The notes beneath the pieces were generated by a model. It searched no databases, was not told the DNA's origin, and saw only the letters and a list, made by a program, of their open reading frames with translations. A stretch of DNA of 64,000 bases, taken from Candidula unifasciata. Its lineage: Eukaryota > Mollusca > Gastropoda > Stylommatophora > Geomitridae. The DNA is taken from positions 266,928 to 330,927 of the forward strand of contig CAJHNH020000494.1 in assembly GCA_905116865.2 (NCBI GenBank), written 5' to 3'. Below are positions 32,166 through 43,094 of the stretch, in pieces. Each line of letters begins with the position of its first letter. Within the stretch, counting starts at the first letter, position 1. The translations under genes and the position numbers were made by a program.

Positions 32166-33462
32166 AACTCAATTCAACTCTCATACTTTTTTTTTTTTTT
32201 TTTTTCAAATGAAAAGCTTTGATAAGATCCTTAAACTAATCTTATCTAACATGACTGTTTTTATTCTTAAAAGAGATAAGGCAACTCAACTAGCCTACCT
32301 TGTTGCATTGTTCTGGTGGCATCTTTTTTTTTTTTTTATGTGCATAGCCGAGAAAAAAACGCTAAACTTCAAGGCTGTTGAAAATGTAAGTGGTGTCCCC
32401 TTCCTTCGTGATGCCGTAGCAGTGTGCCTAATGTGCCTAATGATTAATGCGGCCCTGCGTATAATGGAAATGAAGCTTAATTAAGCGATACAACATCTGC
32501 TCGAAATTCTTCTTCTTCTTGTTCACCGGCTTTGAATTCCGGCGGTAAGTCGCGGTTGTTCGTCCAAAATTGACTTTTGGCTTTTACCTTGACCTGAGTT
32601 TTGCGTGTACATCCGTTTTACTGGCTTATTTGTTTGCAGTACTCGTTCCCCGCCTCTCCGGCAGATGTACTCCGACTTCGGAGGAAGCTCGAAATGAATA
32701 ACTCTTACCTTCTTTGGTGTCTGTGGTGCACAAGTCGACGCAGAAACACACTTGGTTAAAGTTACAAGATAATATAAGAAACAAACCATAGCAGCGAATC
32801 TTATTTAAATGTCGACTGCAATCTGAAAAAAATGAGAGCTCTGCTAGATTGTGTTAGCTCGAGCCTTGTCACTACTGATTATTGTAGGTTAATGATAACT
32901 GAAGTCCTTAATATATTTGCCACTTATCTTTGATGAGATTAGATTGACATTTTATTATCTTATGTTATGTTGTGTTGTGAACGTCGTAAAAGCACATTGG
33001 GCATTCACATGTGTACTCAGTCTTCTGATGCAGCAGAAATCGTTTGGGGCATCTCCTGACTTGTCGTTAAGAAGTTTGTTAGATCTCAAATCTTGAATTC
33101 GAAGACGGCTTGGACGTCTCTCACCAACCTTTGGTTGTAGGTCATGTAACTGTGTGAAAATCAGAGACTGGTCATTATGCGACGGTATGTAACTAGTTTT
33201 GTGTGTAATGAGTGGAACTTAGAGGGGAATAGGGGCAGAGGAAGACGGGAGAGAAGACCCTGAAAAGTTTTTGAAATCATGGCGTGGAGAATCATTTGCA
33301 TCAGAGCTCTTTGAAAGTAGACAGAAGGTTGTTAATAAGACATGACTACCACAGCCACACGGCATGGACTTGAGGAAGAAACAGTTATGGTTAGTGAGAG
33401 TGGTTAGTTTAAATGAAATAATGACTGGTGGTTAATTAGTGATGGGTGGTTAGAGGCTATTG
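32166..33462. other. Non-coding stretch upstream of the solo LTR
   Basis: No supported gene. Open frames at 32122-32484 and 32523-32789 have no recognised motif and include T-run translations. Confidence 0.4.
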
Positions 33463-33467
33463 ACGAG

Positions 33468-34073
33468 TGTCGCGTGCGGATGTGCACTAGAACGCACCAG
33501 TACTGAGTGAGCAAATAAGACGTCAAAACAATACGTAACGTCGTGACGGTATTGTTGTCAAAGGCAGTTGATGTCTACAGTTCGAAGAAGACGGACGTGT
33601 GGATCCTTGAGGACGTTTTACCCCGGGATTCCACGGAAGCAGACGTTGTATAAAGTTGGATCCTTGAGGATGTTTTACCCCAGGTCTCCACTATAAACCT
33701 CAGCAAAGAGCTGGTATATTGTCACAGTTCGGCAGTAAGCCGGTCTACTTACTTTACCTTATTCAGACTGCGGAAGAGAAGATAGAGATGACTGTCTGGA
33801 TCTCAAGGTCGGACTACGACCCGTTGAGTGAATTTATCAGTCCATGGATGTACGAGCGGGCTTGTGTTGGTGTGTTTGGATGAGCCTAGATTATTAATTG
33901 CATATTTTCTCCTTCTGTTAATCATTGCACATATCAATACACCCGTTGGACCTTAACGCATAGCGTTCGAGCTCTACCTTTTGAAAGCATTGAAGTTACT
34001 ACAGTGTTACCCCACCTGGCCTATTTCATCTTGCTACGACACACATCAGCATGAAGCGCCGCAGCACGTCACA
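33468..34073. mobile_element. Solo LTR
   Basis: 606 bp beginning TGTCGCGTGCGG and ending AGCACGTCACA, flanked by an exact 5-bp duplication ACGAG (33463-33467 and 34074-34078). It contains a TATAAA (about 33649) and a 57-bp-spaced near-duplicate (GGATCCTTGAGGACGTTTTA at 33601, repeated at 33658). Its final bases are like those of the LTRs at 6521-7514 and 10158-11112, which suggests a related lineage. The structure fits loss of the interior by LTR-LTR recombination. Confidence 0.8.
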
Positions 34074-34139
34074 ACGAGTAGTCAGCGGTTAGTGTTTATT
34101 AGAGCTTAAAGAGTGAGGAACCTAAAGCCCATATACACA

Positions 34140-34500
34140 CCATCACTACGTGTGAGATGAGATGCCTGAGGAAAGGGGACAAGCTAAGCATCCGAGACCG
34201 AGTGAATAATGATGATACTATCAGACAGACTGTGTGAACGACACCTTGTACTAGATTCATCGAGAAACAGCAGATAAAGTGGGTTGGCCATCAGACAGAC
34301 TGTGTGAACGACACCTTGTACTAGATTCATCGAGAAACAGCAGATAAAGTGGGTTGGCCATCAGACAGACTGTGTGAACGACACCTTGTACTAGATTCAT
34401 CGAGAAACAGCAGATAAAGTGGGTTGGCCATGTCGTAAATATTATGCAATATCAAACACCATCACAGAAGATCAGTTACAGGGCTCGCATTCTCCCCCAC
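34140..34500 (+). pseudogene. Non-LTR RT tail with a 70-bp triplication
   Basis: The plus strand encodes MRCLRKGDKLSIRDRVNN, then RFIEKQQIKWVGH, the RT C-terminal 'IRDRVRN...IEKQQLKWFGH' block. A 70-bp unit (34221-34290) occurs three times without a mismatch I can see (34221-34430). Confidence 0.75.
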
Positions 34501-34559
34501 CCCCCACCCCCCCCCCCAATTCCGTCCTATTCTGTGCAATCAGTTTAATTTCATGGATG

Positions 34560-34820
34560 GAATTCAGAATAGCAGCTTTGGCCTCTCTCATCAACGTTCG
34601 TCTTAGGGTTTCTTTGGCGCCCTCGTCTCCTTGATCCCCTTATTTCCCATTTGTTAAATACCTGTTTGGTGATTCTCTGCTGGTTTCTTCTCATGTGTCA
34701 AAGGCAGCTCAATCTTCTCTGTTTTATAACTGTTGATATTAGTGGCTGTCCAGACATTTCTCTTACTTTTTTACTGCTTTTGAATTGATCCCATTTTATT
34801 TTAATTGTTTTTTTAAAGAC
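34560..34820 (-). pseudogene. Non-LTR retrotransposon C-terminal fragment (family K)
   Basis: The minus strand reads MSGQPLISTVIKQRR, then MRRNQQRITKQVFN, followed by a Gly/Arg/Lys-rich segment. It is the same family as 2084-2330. Confidence 0.45.
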
Positions 34821-34905
34821 ATATGTTCTCAAATGCATTTAACTTTCGTAGAGAAATTATAGTAAATGAGATTCAATGTGTGTCCAGACTTTAGGACTCC
34901 CTATA

Positions 34906-36175
34906 CGCAGACCACCTATGGTTTATTATATGATAAGAAAAACTACTTTGTTATTGATACAGGCAGAATTATGATTGATTTTCTGATAAAAAGAAATGTA
35001 CTTTAGTAGAGGTACAGGCAGACCTATGGTTGATTATATTGTAAAGTAAAGTAAAGATCCCTTTTCACGTATTTTAGGCGCATCGGGTATATGGGAAAAG
35101 CGCCTATACATTTACAGACCATCGGCACTAGGTGGGTAATGTAGTCAGCATTACACCGGCCGTCTTTACTTCCCCAGGACAGCCATCCTTGTACCCATTT
35201 TAGGCTGGGTCGACCTGTGACGCCCCATACCATGATAAAAATCCACGCAGCAAGCAGTGGGTTTCGATCGCGGTACGTTGGGATTACCAGTCGGACTCGC
35301 AACGCCTAAGCCACTGACGCCGCGTTTAGATTTTATGATAAAAAGAAACGTACTTTATTAAAGGTACAGGCAGACCAATTGTTGATTTTATTATAAGAAG
35401 AAATATACTTTATTAAATGTGCAGGCAGACCTATGGTTGATTATATGATAAGAAGAAATATACTTTATTAAATGTGCAGGCAGAACTATGGTTGATTATA
35501 TGATAAGAGGAAATATACTTTATTAAATGTGCAGGCAGAAGTATTGTTGATTATATGATAAGAAGAAATATACTTCATTAAATGTGCAGGCAGACCCTTG
35601 GTTGATTAAATGATAAGAAGAAATATAGTTTATTAAATGTGCAGGCAGACCTATGGTTGATTATATGATAAGAGGAAATATACTTTATTAAATGTTCAGG
35701 CAGACCTATTGTTGATTATATGATAAGAAGAAATGTACTTCATTAAATGTGCAGGCAGACCTGTGGTTGATTATATGATAAGAGGAAATATACTTTATTA
35801 AATGTGCAGGCAGACCTATTGTTGATTATATGATAAGAAGAAATGTACTTCATTAAATGTGCAGGCAGACCTGTGGTTGATTATATGATAAGAAGAAATA
35901 TACTTTATTAATATGCAGGCAGACCTATGATTGATTATATGTAAAGAAGAAAAGTCCTTTATTAAAGGTGCAGGCAGACCTATGGTTGATTATATGTTAA
36001 GAAGAAAAGTCCTTTATTAAAGGTGCAGGCAGACCTATGGTTGATTATATGTTAAGAAGAAAAGTCCTTTATTAAAGGTGCAGGCAGACCTATGGTTGAT
36101 TATATGATAAGAAGAAATGTACTTTATTAAATGTGCAAGCAGACCTATGGTTGATTATATGATAAAAAGGGACCT
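34906..36175. repeat. ~55-bp minisatellite, about 17 copies, split by a SINE
   Basis: The unit contains GAAGAAATATACTTTATTAA, then TGCAGGCAGACCTATGGTTG, then ATTATATGATAA. Three degenerate copies precede and about fourteen follow a family C SINE (35041-35323). Copies are most uniform in the centre, as expected for an array that turns over by unequal exchange. Confidence 0.92.
35041..35323 (-). mobile_element. tRNA-derived SINE, family C, inside the minisatellite
   Basis: The tail side (GTAAAGTAAAGATCCC) is at the left. The tRNA-like head is at the right, where the complement reads GCGTCAGTGGCTTAGGCGTTGC, an A-box region. A B-box-like GATCGAAACCC lies further in. A 92-residue minus frame across it is not a gene. 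Confidence 0.8.
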
Positions 36176-36677
36176 AGTACAGTTTAATTTTAAAATTGTT
36201 TGCAAGATTTCTAACCAGTGGCACTACAATGAATTTATAAGACGATGTAACAAAAAAATATGGCATTGCTTGCAATAAGATCACACCATCTCTGACAAAG
36301 TGCTTATATTGTTTGCCTTGCATTCTGAAAGGGCAGAGGGGGTTGTTACCTACAGAGCTTCGTGGTTTGTGCAAGCCTGATGGTTATCAGCTGCTTAACT
36401 GAAAGAGACAGTTACATGAGATAAAAGATAGTGTCCTGTGAAGGTATCTTCTTGCCTACTGAACAAGTTTAGACATGTCATGGTAACATTCCCTTTATTA
36501 AAGTATCGTCATCATAATTTTCCTGTTGTAGCATGTACATGCCACATATGAATCGCAGTCTATTCCTTGATTCTCTTCTGTCCTGTGCAAATGCTTTTGA
36601 TATCGTTTTTGGAAGTGAGTCCAGCACTTTTGGCTTCTATTATCAACATTAGTTGTATCCCTTAGTTTCTCAACAGG

Positions 36678-36678
<1 letters not shown>
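36176..36678. other. Non-coding stretch
   Basis: No supported gene. Around 36520-36660 the plus strand resembles the family K LINE 3' region seen near 2020-2150. Confidence 0.4.

Positions 36679-36751
<73 letters not shown>
36679..36751. repeat. (TA)n microsatellite
   Basis: An uninterrupted TA dinucleotide run of about 73 bp. Confidence 0.97.
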
Positions 36752-36753
<2 letters not shown>

Positions 36754-37490
36754 CAAATCAGTGTCTACGTCGACGGAGACCAGATCAAATGGTTCGGACA
36801 TGTGTCAAGACTACCACCACTGGATAGTGCCCCGCAAAGAACCACTTACACGCAACGAAAACAGAGCCAGAGGTGCCTCACGCATGTGACGGATACATGG
36901 AATGTCTGAGGCCGTGCATACCAGCATGTTCGTTGCACATACCAAAACTCGAACCTGATGCCTTTAACAAACCTGACGGTGAAAGGCAAATCTGGACTAG
37001 AATGGAAAAAGGGGGGGGGGGGGGGTGGTGTGGGGGAGAGAGATACGTCTCCGTTATGTACTGTTGGGTGACCTCGACTGATAAGTTTATCTTGGGATTT
37101 AAGACCTTTCAGTTTGCCAATATAAAGGGGTGTTTGTCAGAGCAAATGTGAGCAACATGTGCCGTTATACGTGTGTCGGCTAAAACAATCAATGACCTAT
37201 ATGTCTGTCAGCATACAGCTTTCTGCTGAGGCTCAGTGAAACACTTAGTGCTAGCATTGGCGCATTTTAGGCACTGCGGCCGAACTACTACAATGGCCAC
37301 CCAGGACTTGTCGTTACTCACAATAGAAGCGCAAAAAAAAAAAAGATTGCATTTAAAAATTGTCAGAACTGCGTATTGTTGCGTGCCATAAGGTCCTCTC
37401 CCCGTCCCCCCCACACCCCCCCCCCCCTTTTTTTTCTACCCAAAGCCTTAGTCACTGTTATCAGTCAATACTGTTACCATGTTTTAAAAA
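36752..37490. other. Non-coding stretch with G and C runs
   Basis: A poly-G run at about 37011-37026 and a poly-C run at about 37405-37428. No gene is seen. Confidence 0.4.
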
Positions 37491-37496
37491 AAAGTT

Positions 37497-37660
37497 AGTT
37501 CCGTATCTTTTACAGGACATTGCATAACCAACCCCAGAATTTTTTTATATTTTTTTGCTGTTGTGGTATTTTATGCAGATTTATATCCAGCAGTTTTCCA
37601 CTGCTTTCTAGACGGTCGGCTTTTCGATACCACTGTCGAAACCAACGCTAGGCGCAATAG
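37497..37660 (-). mobile_element. SINE family D fragment
   Basis: TTTTACAGGACATTGCATAACC, then CAGTTTTCCACTGC, then GATACCACTGTCGAAACC follow the D body in minus orientation. The tRNA-like head is missing. Confidence 0.6.
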
Positions 37661-37811
37661 TAAAATAACGGCTGACTGCCGCAAAAATACTGCAATGTGA
37701 CCAAAACGAGGATCCTGGCTTACTTTGACCAATCAAGTCGTTTGCGCCTATGACTGTTCTCTGATTATCCCTGTCGCCATATTCCCGTGTGAGTACGCGA
37801 AACACAATGTG

Positions 37812-37814
<3 letters not shown>

Positions 37815-37890
<76 letters not shown>

Positions 37891-38004
37891 TAGAGAAGAG
37901 AGCAACCATCAGCTCACGTCGTAAACAACTAATTAAAGATTTGCTGAAATCAGTCCAGATATCCTAGCCTAGCTGTAAGCCATTTCACAACGTGTCAACC
38001 ATCA

Positions 38005-38044
<40 letters not shown>

Positions 38045-38135
38045 AGAAGAAGAAGAAGAAGAAGAAGAAGAAGAAGAAGAAGAAGAAGAAGAAGAAGAAG
38101 AAGAAGAAGGAGAAGAAGAAGACGAAGAAGGGGAA
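37815..38135. repeat. (GA)n, (GAAA)n and (GAA)n microsatellites
   Basis: A GA run (37815-37888), a GAAA run (about 38006-38043) and a GAA run (38043-38133), all purine on the plus strand. The Ser- or Leu-rich frames over them are artefacts. Confidence 0.95.
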
Positions 38136-38248
38136 GAAAAAGAAAAACTTTGATTCCGGCGACTACTACGGCAATATTCTGTTTTTCTGTATCTACAAAA
38201 TATATCCTTAAACATGACAAGCATGCATGCATCAATATGCAAGCAAGC

Positions 38249-38305
38249 ACGCACACACACACACATGCACACACACACACACACATGCACACACACAAAC
38301 ACATA
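38249..38305. repeat. (CA)n microsatellite
   Basis: A CA run with ATGCA interruptions. Confidence 0.9.
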
Positions 38306-38420
38306 GAGTGACAACGAGCGAGAGAGGGAAGCTTACAACAGCTATAAGGATGTGTTCAAGTCATTTATTAACATTTTTAGAACTATATTATGTGATCATG
38401 TATACTTTCAAAACACAACA

Positions 38421-38698
38421 GTAAGTAAAGTTCCCTTTTCACGCCTTTCGGCGCATCGGGCATATGGGCAGAGCGGCCCATATTTTTACAGACCATCAGC
38501 ACTCTGTGGGTAATGTGGTCAGCATTACGCCGGCTGTCTTTACTTTCCCAGGACAGCCCATCCTGGTACCCATTTTAGGCTGGGTCGATCTGCGACGTCC
38601 CATACCACGACAAAAATCCACGCAGCCTGCAGTGGGTTTCGGTCGCGGTATGCTGGCTTACGAGTCGGACTCGCAACGCCTTAGCCACGGACGCCGCC
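38421..38698 (-). mobile_element. tRNA-derived SINE, family C, full copy
   Basis: The tail GTAAGTAAAG is at the left. The body has GGGCATATGGGCAGAGCGGCC, GTGGTCAGCATTACGCCGGC and GGCTGGGTCGATCTGCGAC. The complementary head at the right reads GGCGTCCGTGGCTAAGGCGTTG. Nearly identical to 45162-45440 in the opposite orientation. Confidence 0.85.
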
Positions 38699-39186
38699 CC
38701 AGAATATATTAACTTTTAAGACAAAACATTTCACATACATGTGTTGTTATACTGAAAACTTCAAAATTTCCAAACTTAGGTTAAATATCTAAATGTTAGT
38801 TAGCTAATAGTTTATAAAATGTTTATTAAATAACTAAACATTGAATATGGTTGTTGTGAGGATGGAGGGGGGTGAAGAAAGGCTGGGGTGGGGGGGGGGG
38901 ACGGAAACAAAAGGTAATAATAGTACAATTCCAACATTTGGCTGGTGGTAATGCCCGATCAATTTCAAAAGATTCCGGTTTTAAAGTAGGAAAGTGAAGG
39001 TTTAGGATACAAATTGACAAAAATATGTTGAAGATTACCCTGGTAAGGATAATAAAGAAAATCAAAAGGTGATATCTTTACTAGTTTATGCCTTATGGCG
39101 TTGGTAATCATGTCTACCCACAGTTCTTCTGTCTCGTGTATTTTGAAACGCTTCCGGCGCAGATTATCTTCCTTGCTTAATTTACT

Positions 39187-39570
39187 TTACTTAGTCGCTC
39201 CTCTTCTACCTTGGGGTGTAGAGGTTTGCCAGAGAGATTGCCAGACGTCTCTATCAGCAGTTTTCTGTCTGGTTTTGTTCCATTCCAGTCCTCTGTCAGT
39301 TAGGGATTGTCGGATGTTGTCTTCCCAGCGCACCCTGGGTCGTCCTGGAGGTCTTGTTCCCTGGTTCTTAGCCTCCCATGCCTGCCATGGTGGCCGATTT
39401 TCTCCCATTCTGCATACATGTCCAAACCATCGTAACTGTGACTGATCTACTCAGATTTGTAAGGACTGGATATCAAGATCTTGACGTATTGTCTGACTTC
39501 AGACTTTGTCCCTTTTTGTCACTTGGGCCACCTTTCTCAGATATCTCATTTCCGAGGCCTGCAGATGGCT
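39187..39570 (-). pseudogene. Non-LTR RT C-terminal fragment, minus copy
   Basis: The minus strand has MGENRPPWQAWEAKNQGTRP, then GRPRVRWEDNIRQS, then RDVWQSLWQTSTPQGRRGATK. The plus-strand copy at 51337-51735 encodes nearly the same residues. Both end at the same GRRGATK, so this is the real C-terminus of that family. Confidence 0.75.
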
Positions 39571-39631
39571 TCTGTGAGCTGTTGTCTTTGCCCATGATCT
39601 TCCTTGCAATTATATAAAATTATCCATTATC

Positions 39632-39636
<5 letters not shown>

Positions 39637-39705
<69 letters not shown>
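39637..39705. repeat. (TC)n microsatellite
   Basis: An uninterrupted TC dinucleotide run. Confidence 0.95.
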
Positions 39706-39707
<2 letters not shown>

Positions 39708-40019
39708 CTCCCTCTGCTTCCTTCACCCTCTGATTTTCCCACAGCTGCGATATATTCCAGTTTTCTCATTGTAATTATGTTGCGAATGAATGCACACTGC
39801 CTTCTTGTGATGAAGGTAATCAGTTTGCTTCTTGAGTTAATGTCTTTCTTGACATCTTCATTGCTCTTGTTATCTGTTCAGCGTGTTCTCTTCCCTTGTC
39901 TATAAAGCAATGTCTCTGCTGCTTCTACGCAAATGTCTGCTAATCAGCTAAATGTTCGTTCGTTCGTTGTTTTGTCCCCCCCCACCCCACCCCCCACCCC
40001 ACCCCCAAAAAAATTTACT

Positions 40020-40475
40020 GTCACGTTCAACCAGCATCCCCGAAGGGGGAGCTTTAGTTTATAATTGTGACCAGGTTATATGTGCCATATAAAATGGCTT
40101 AGCACAGCAGGCCACCAAGAGACCGGAAAAAGTAGCTTTTTGTCCTTTTCAGGATGAAACCTTTCGTACTTTGAAGCCCTACTGTGGCTCTTGTCAGGGG
40201 CCGCAAAATAACCTGGCCATAAATATGGCATAAAGGCTCAACGCGGTTTCTGGGACCTCTCCACGGTGATCCTCATCCCCATTGTGGCACTTTGTGTCAT
40301 CGGGTGTTTATCCTTTGTGCGATGTCCTGGGGTGTTAGAAAGTCAGTCAGTGGGTCGAGCCCGGAAAAGGACCCCAGCCTTGTTGATGCGGCGATCAAAG
40401 AAGACAAACCCAAACATTGTTACGACCAGCGACGAAATTGTTTACCAGCGAACCAATAGGCGACCCAGTATAAAT
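40020..40475 (+). repeat. Interspersed repeat, family H, plus copy
   Basis: Same sequence as the complement of 5011-5215 (CCCCGAAGGGGGAGCTTTAG, then GCCATATAAAATGGCTTAGC, then CCACCAAGAGACCGGAAAA). It continues after a family A insertion with GTTGATGCGGCGATCAAAGA and CAATAGGCGACCCAG. Non-coding. Confidence 0.65.
40131..40360 (+). mobile_element. SINE-like repeat, family A, inserted in repeat H
   Basis: An exact 8-bp duplication CCGGAAAA (40123-40130 and 40361-40368) brackets the insertion. The interrupted H sequence continues on both sides. The plus strand begins with the hairpin head (TTTTTGTCC, TTTTC, AGGATGAAAC) and ends with GTCAGTCAGTG. Confidence 0.85.
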
Positions 40476-40529
40476 GGTGTACTGTTAACTGTTAACACTG
40501 GTATGAAACTGATAATTATCCAAAAATCT

Positions 40530-40743
40530 TCTCCTTCTTCTTCTTCTTTTGCTTCTCCTTCTTCTTCTTCTTCTTCTTCTTCTTCTTCTTCTTCTTCTTC
40601 TTCTTCTTCTTCTTCTTCTTCTTCTTCTTCTTCTTCTTCTTCTCTTCTTCTTCTTCTTCTTCTTCTTCTTCTTCTTCTTCTTCTTCTTCTTCTTCTTCTT
40701 CTTCTTCTTCTTCTTCTTCTTCTTCTTCTTCTTCTTCTTCTTC
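40530..40743. repeat. (TTC)n microsatellite, ~210 bp
   Basis: A long pure pyrimidine TTC array with a single CTCTT slip. Polylysine, polyserine and polyleucine frames over it are artefacts. Confidence 0.97.
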
Positions 40744-40819
40744 AGCATTTCAAGCCCTTGATGTTCATTGCTGCAGATATCACCGGTTTTCATTCATCTC
40801 TCTGGTTGGCCTTCTCTTT

Positions 40820-41110
40820 CTAGTTGGTGACATCAAGTGTTTGCAGGTTTGTCTTGGCATTATCTCTCCATCGTTTTCCTGGTCTGCTTCGTGGTCTACG
40901 ACCTTTCACCTCCCTTGTGTATACAGTTTTTACTTCTCTGTCATCTGACATTCTTTCAATATGCCCCTGCCATTTCAGTCTATTAGCTCTCATAATGCTA
41001 GTAATCAGTGATGATTTAAACAGATTATGAATTTCGTTGTTGCTTCTCACTCTCCATTCCCCGCTGTTTTCATCTTTGATGGGTCCAAAGATTCGTCGTA
41101 AGACTCTGTT
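40820..41110 (-). pseudogene. Non-LTR RT C-terminal fragment
   Basis: The minus strand encodes RRIFGPIKDENSGEWRVR, then IMRANRLKWQGHIERMSDD, then GRRPRSRPGKRWRDN. This is the RT tail with the L(K/R)W.GH..RM and GRP..RW.D motifs. Confidence 0.75.
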
Positions 41111-41544
41111 TTCGAAAATTATTTAAAAATAAGAATTAAAATTTACGTTACAATATTTATACAAAATGCACAGTTTGCTAAACTACAACTTGAGTTATAA
41201 AGAATAAAATTACAAATTTTGAGAGACTTCATGCCTAAACTTCATAAGAATAAAAAATATATATAAAATACACATGTCAGATAAGAAAGCGAAACAGAAT
41301 TATTGTTGCAACGTAACGTAGAGAGTATCTAAGTCCAAATATAACGATTTGATTAAAGCTAATGTATTGTATATTTACAATCAATTAAGCAAAAATTAAG
41401 GACATACAATGTGTAATCAAACGTTGTAGTGGTGGTGGTGGTGGTAGTAGTGATGATAATATTAATAGTAGTAGTAGTTGATAATATTATACACTTGGAG
41501 TTCTTACCAATGTTATACAGTCGGATAAATCTTAGCCTTCGATG
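41111..41544. other. AT-rich 3' flank of paralogue 3
   Basis: No gene. A GGT/AGT triplet tract lies at about 41431-41480. Confidence 0.4.
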
Positions 41545-42822
41545 TTACTTATTTAATGTAACGAAGATACAGGGCGTGATTAATGACCGAAAAACAGACA
41601 GCCACGACAAAGATAAATTAATAATCAAGTCAACGAAAGTCACTGAGTAACCCTCAATATTAGATCCCAACATGTACACAGCATATGGAACAACGCAAAT
41701 AAAATGGATAATAGATACCAGAAGAAGAACTTTCTTTTCCCTTCCAGGATCTGCAAGTGACCCTGTTGTATTCTGAGTCTGTATTGAGTAAACTGGAGCA
41801 GCAATGACAACGTTAGGTTGTATGATGTATTGTTGAGAGGGAAACTGAGTAACTGGGTACTGTTGCATAGGGTACTGTTGTTGTCCCGAATACTGCTGTT
41901 GTCCTAGGTACTGTTGTGATCCCGGATACTGTTGGAGAGAGTACTGTTGTACTGGGTACTGCGTAAAGGGAGCAGTTGGGGTCGGACCGGCAAGGTTGGG
42001 ATCTTGTTTGTTGTTTTCCTGAATACCAGGGGGCTCTTGTGGTCCGGTATTATCCACAGGGAATTGATGTACTACAACTGCACCGCCTACTGGATACTGC
42101 GCATTCCCCATGGGATTGGTCACCACATGGTGCTGATGCATCATTTGCATGCTCTGTGGGCTTACAAAATTAGCCTGCTCCGTGACCTGGTAAGAAACTG
42201 CAGGGGACGTGTAATACGCAGACGGAAACCTGACACACAAAACAATAACGCACATAACGATGGCCGCAATAGCCGGTAGCAGCACAGACACTCCGTACGC
42301 TGCCTGAAGTATCTGGACTGTTAAATGAGCTGTGCATGAACTGGACTTCTCTGTTAAGCCTGCCAACATTAACGGGAGAACTACTACTAATGCGAGGGTC
42401 CAAGGAAAAGCACTGCAAGCAATTGTCTTAATGGTGCTTTTCTTAGTCTGAACGGATGAAGTTTGTGTTCGGTATTTATAAATAAGCTCTATTGCTAGAA
42501 CCACCAACCCCGCTGCATATACAAAATGGATTAGGAAGCACATATAAATAATGACAGCAAGATTAGTACTGCATGGAATACCTTCCTCAGAGACTTTAAA
42601 CAGATATATCGCTTTCACTACTAATGGTAATAAGGCTAGAAATATGTCGCCAATAGCCAGCGATATTAGAGTGAGACTTTGAGGAGTGTTAAAGAATTCT
42701 CCTTTTCGAATAATTCTGTAAATGAGGGAGCAGTTTGCTCCAAATATGCCCACGATAAAACCAATGGTGAGGCCTTTATTGACGTAGTCGATAGCAACGG
42801 TGTCGACATCATACGAAGACAT
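41545..42822 (-). CDS. Divergent class A-like GPCR with YPxQQ-repeat third loop (paralogue 3)
   Basis: A single-exon frame of 425 residues from the methionine at 42822, chosen because the other two paralogues start at the equivalent point. An in-frame methionine at 42894 would add 24 residues with no counterpart. Seven helices are present: N30 in TM1, D59 in SLAIGDIFLA of TM2, C84 and C163 as the disulfide pair, W141 and P150 in TM4, P183 in TM5, P379 in TM6 and P417 in TM7. IELIYK stands for DRY, CVVP for CWLP and TPCIF for NPxxY. Loop 3 (about 200-360) bears a Tyr-Pro-Gln, Tyr-Ser-Gly-Gln repeat at 287-333. The chain ends five residues after TM7. It sits on the same strand as the other two and forms an array with them. 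Ligand unknown. Confidence 0.82.
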   Translation of the reverse strand: MSSYDVDTVAIDYVNKGLTIGFIVGIFGANCSLIYRIIRKGEFFNTPQSLTLISLAIGDIFLALLPLVVKAIYLFKVSEEGIPCSTNLAVIIYMCFLIHFVYAAGLVVLAIELIYKYRTQTSSVQTKKSTIKTIACSAFPWTLALVVVLPLMLAGLTEKSSSCTAHLTVQILQAAYGVSVLLPAIAAIVMCVIVLCVRFPSAYYTSPAVSYQVTEQANFVSPQSMQMMHQHHVVTNPMGNAQYPVGGAVVVHQFPVDNTGPQEPPGIQENNKQDPNLAGPTPTAPFTQYPVQQYSLQQYPGSQQYLGQQQYSGQQQYPMQQYPVTQFPSQQYIIQPNVVIAAPVYSIQTQNTTGSLADPGREKKVLLLVSIIHFICVVPYAVYMLGSNIEGYSVTFVDLIINLSLSWLSVFRSLITPCIFVTLNK

Positions 42823-43094
42823 GGCGCGCCGTAACTTGTGTCTCACAGAAAACTCGTGGATTCTGAGGCTGATCTTGACTTGGTCAGCTCTCACGAGAAA
42901 AATCGTAACGGATGTATCTTGCTTTTCTTCTTCCTCTTGACGTTCGGCTTCGTATGCTCAAGTCAGGTCGTCAGGTATCTAAAGATAATAAAGTTGTTCT
43001 TTACTTTATTTGGCTAATAGTTAACTGTTAAGGTGAATGACATCGTCTTAGAAGAAAGAGGTAATAATAATTAATATCAGTTACTAAATTGTGG

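Noticed and set aside
38464..38712. 82-codon frame beginning MGRAAHIFTDHQ
   Set aside because: Lies entirely within a family C SINE; the same frame recurs wherever that SINE does (for example 45175-45396 on the other strand).
40266..40823. 185-codon frame with poly-Ser and poly-Leu
   Set aside because: Runs through a family A SINE, a repeat H copy and the (TTC)n array.
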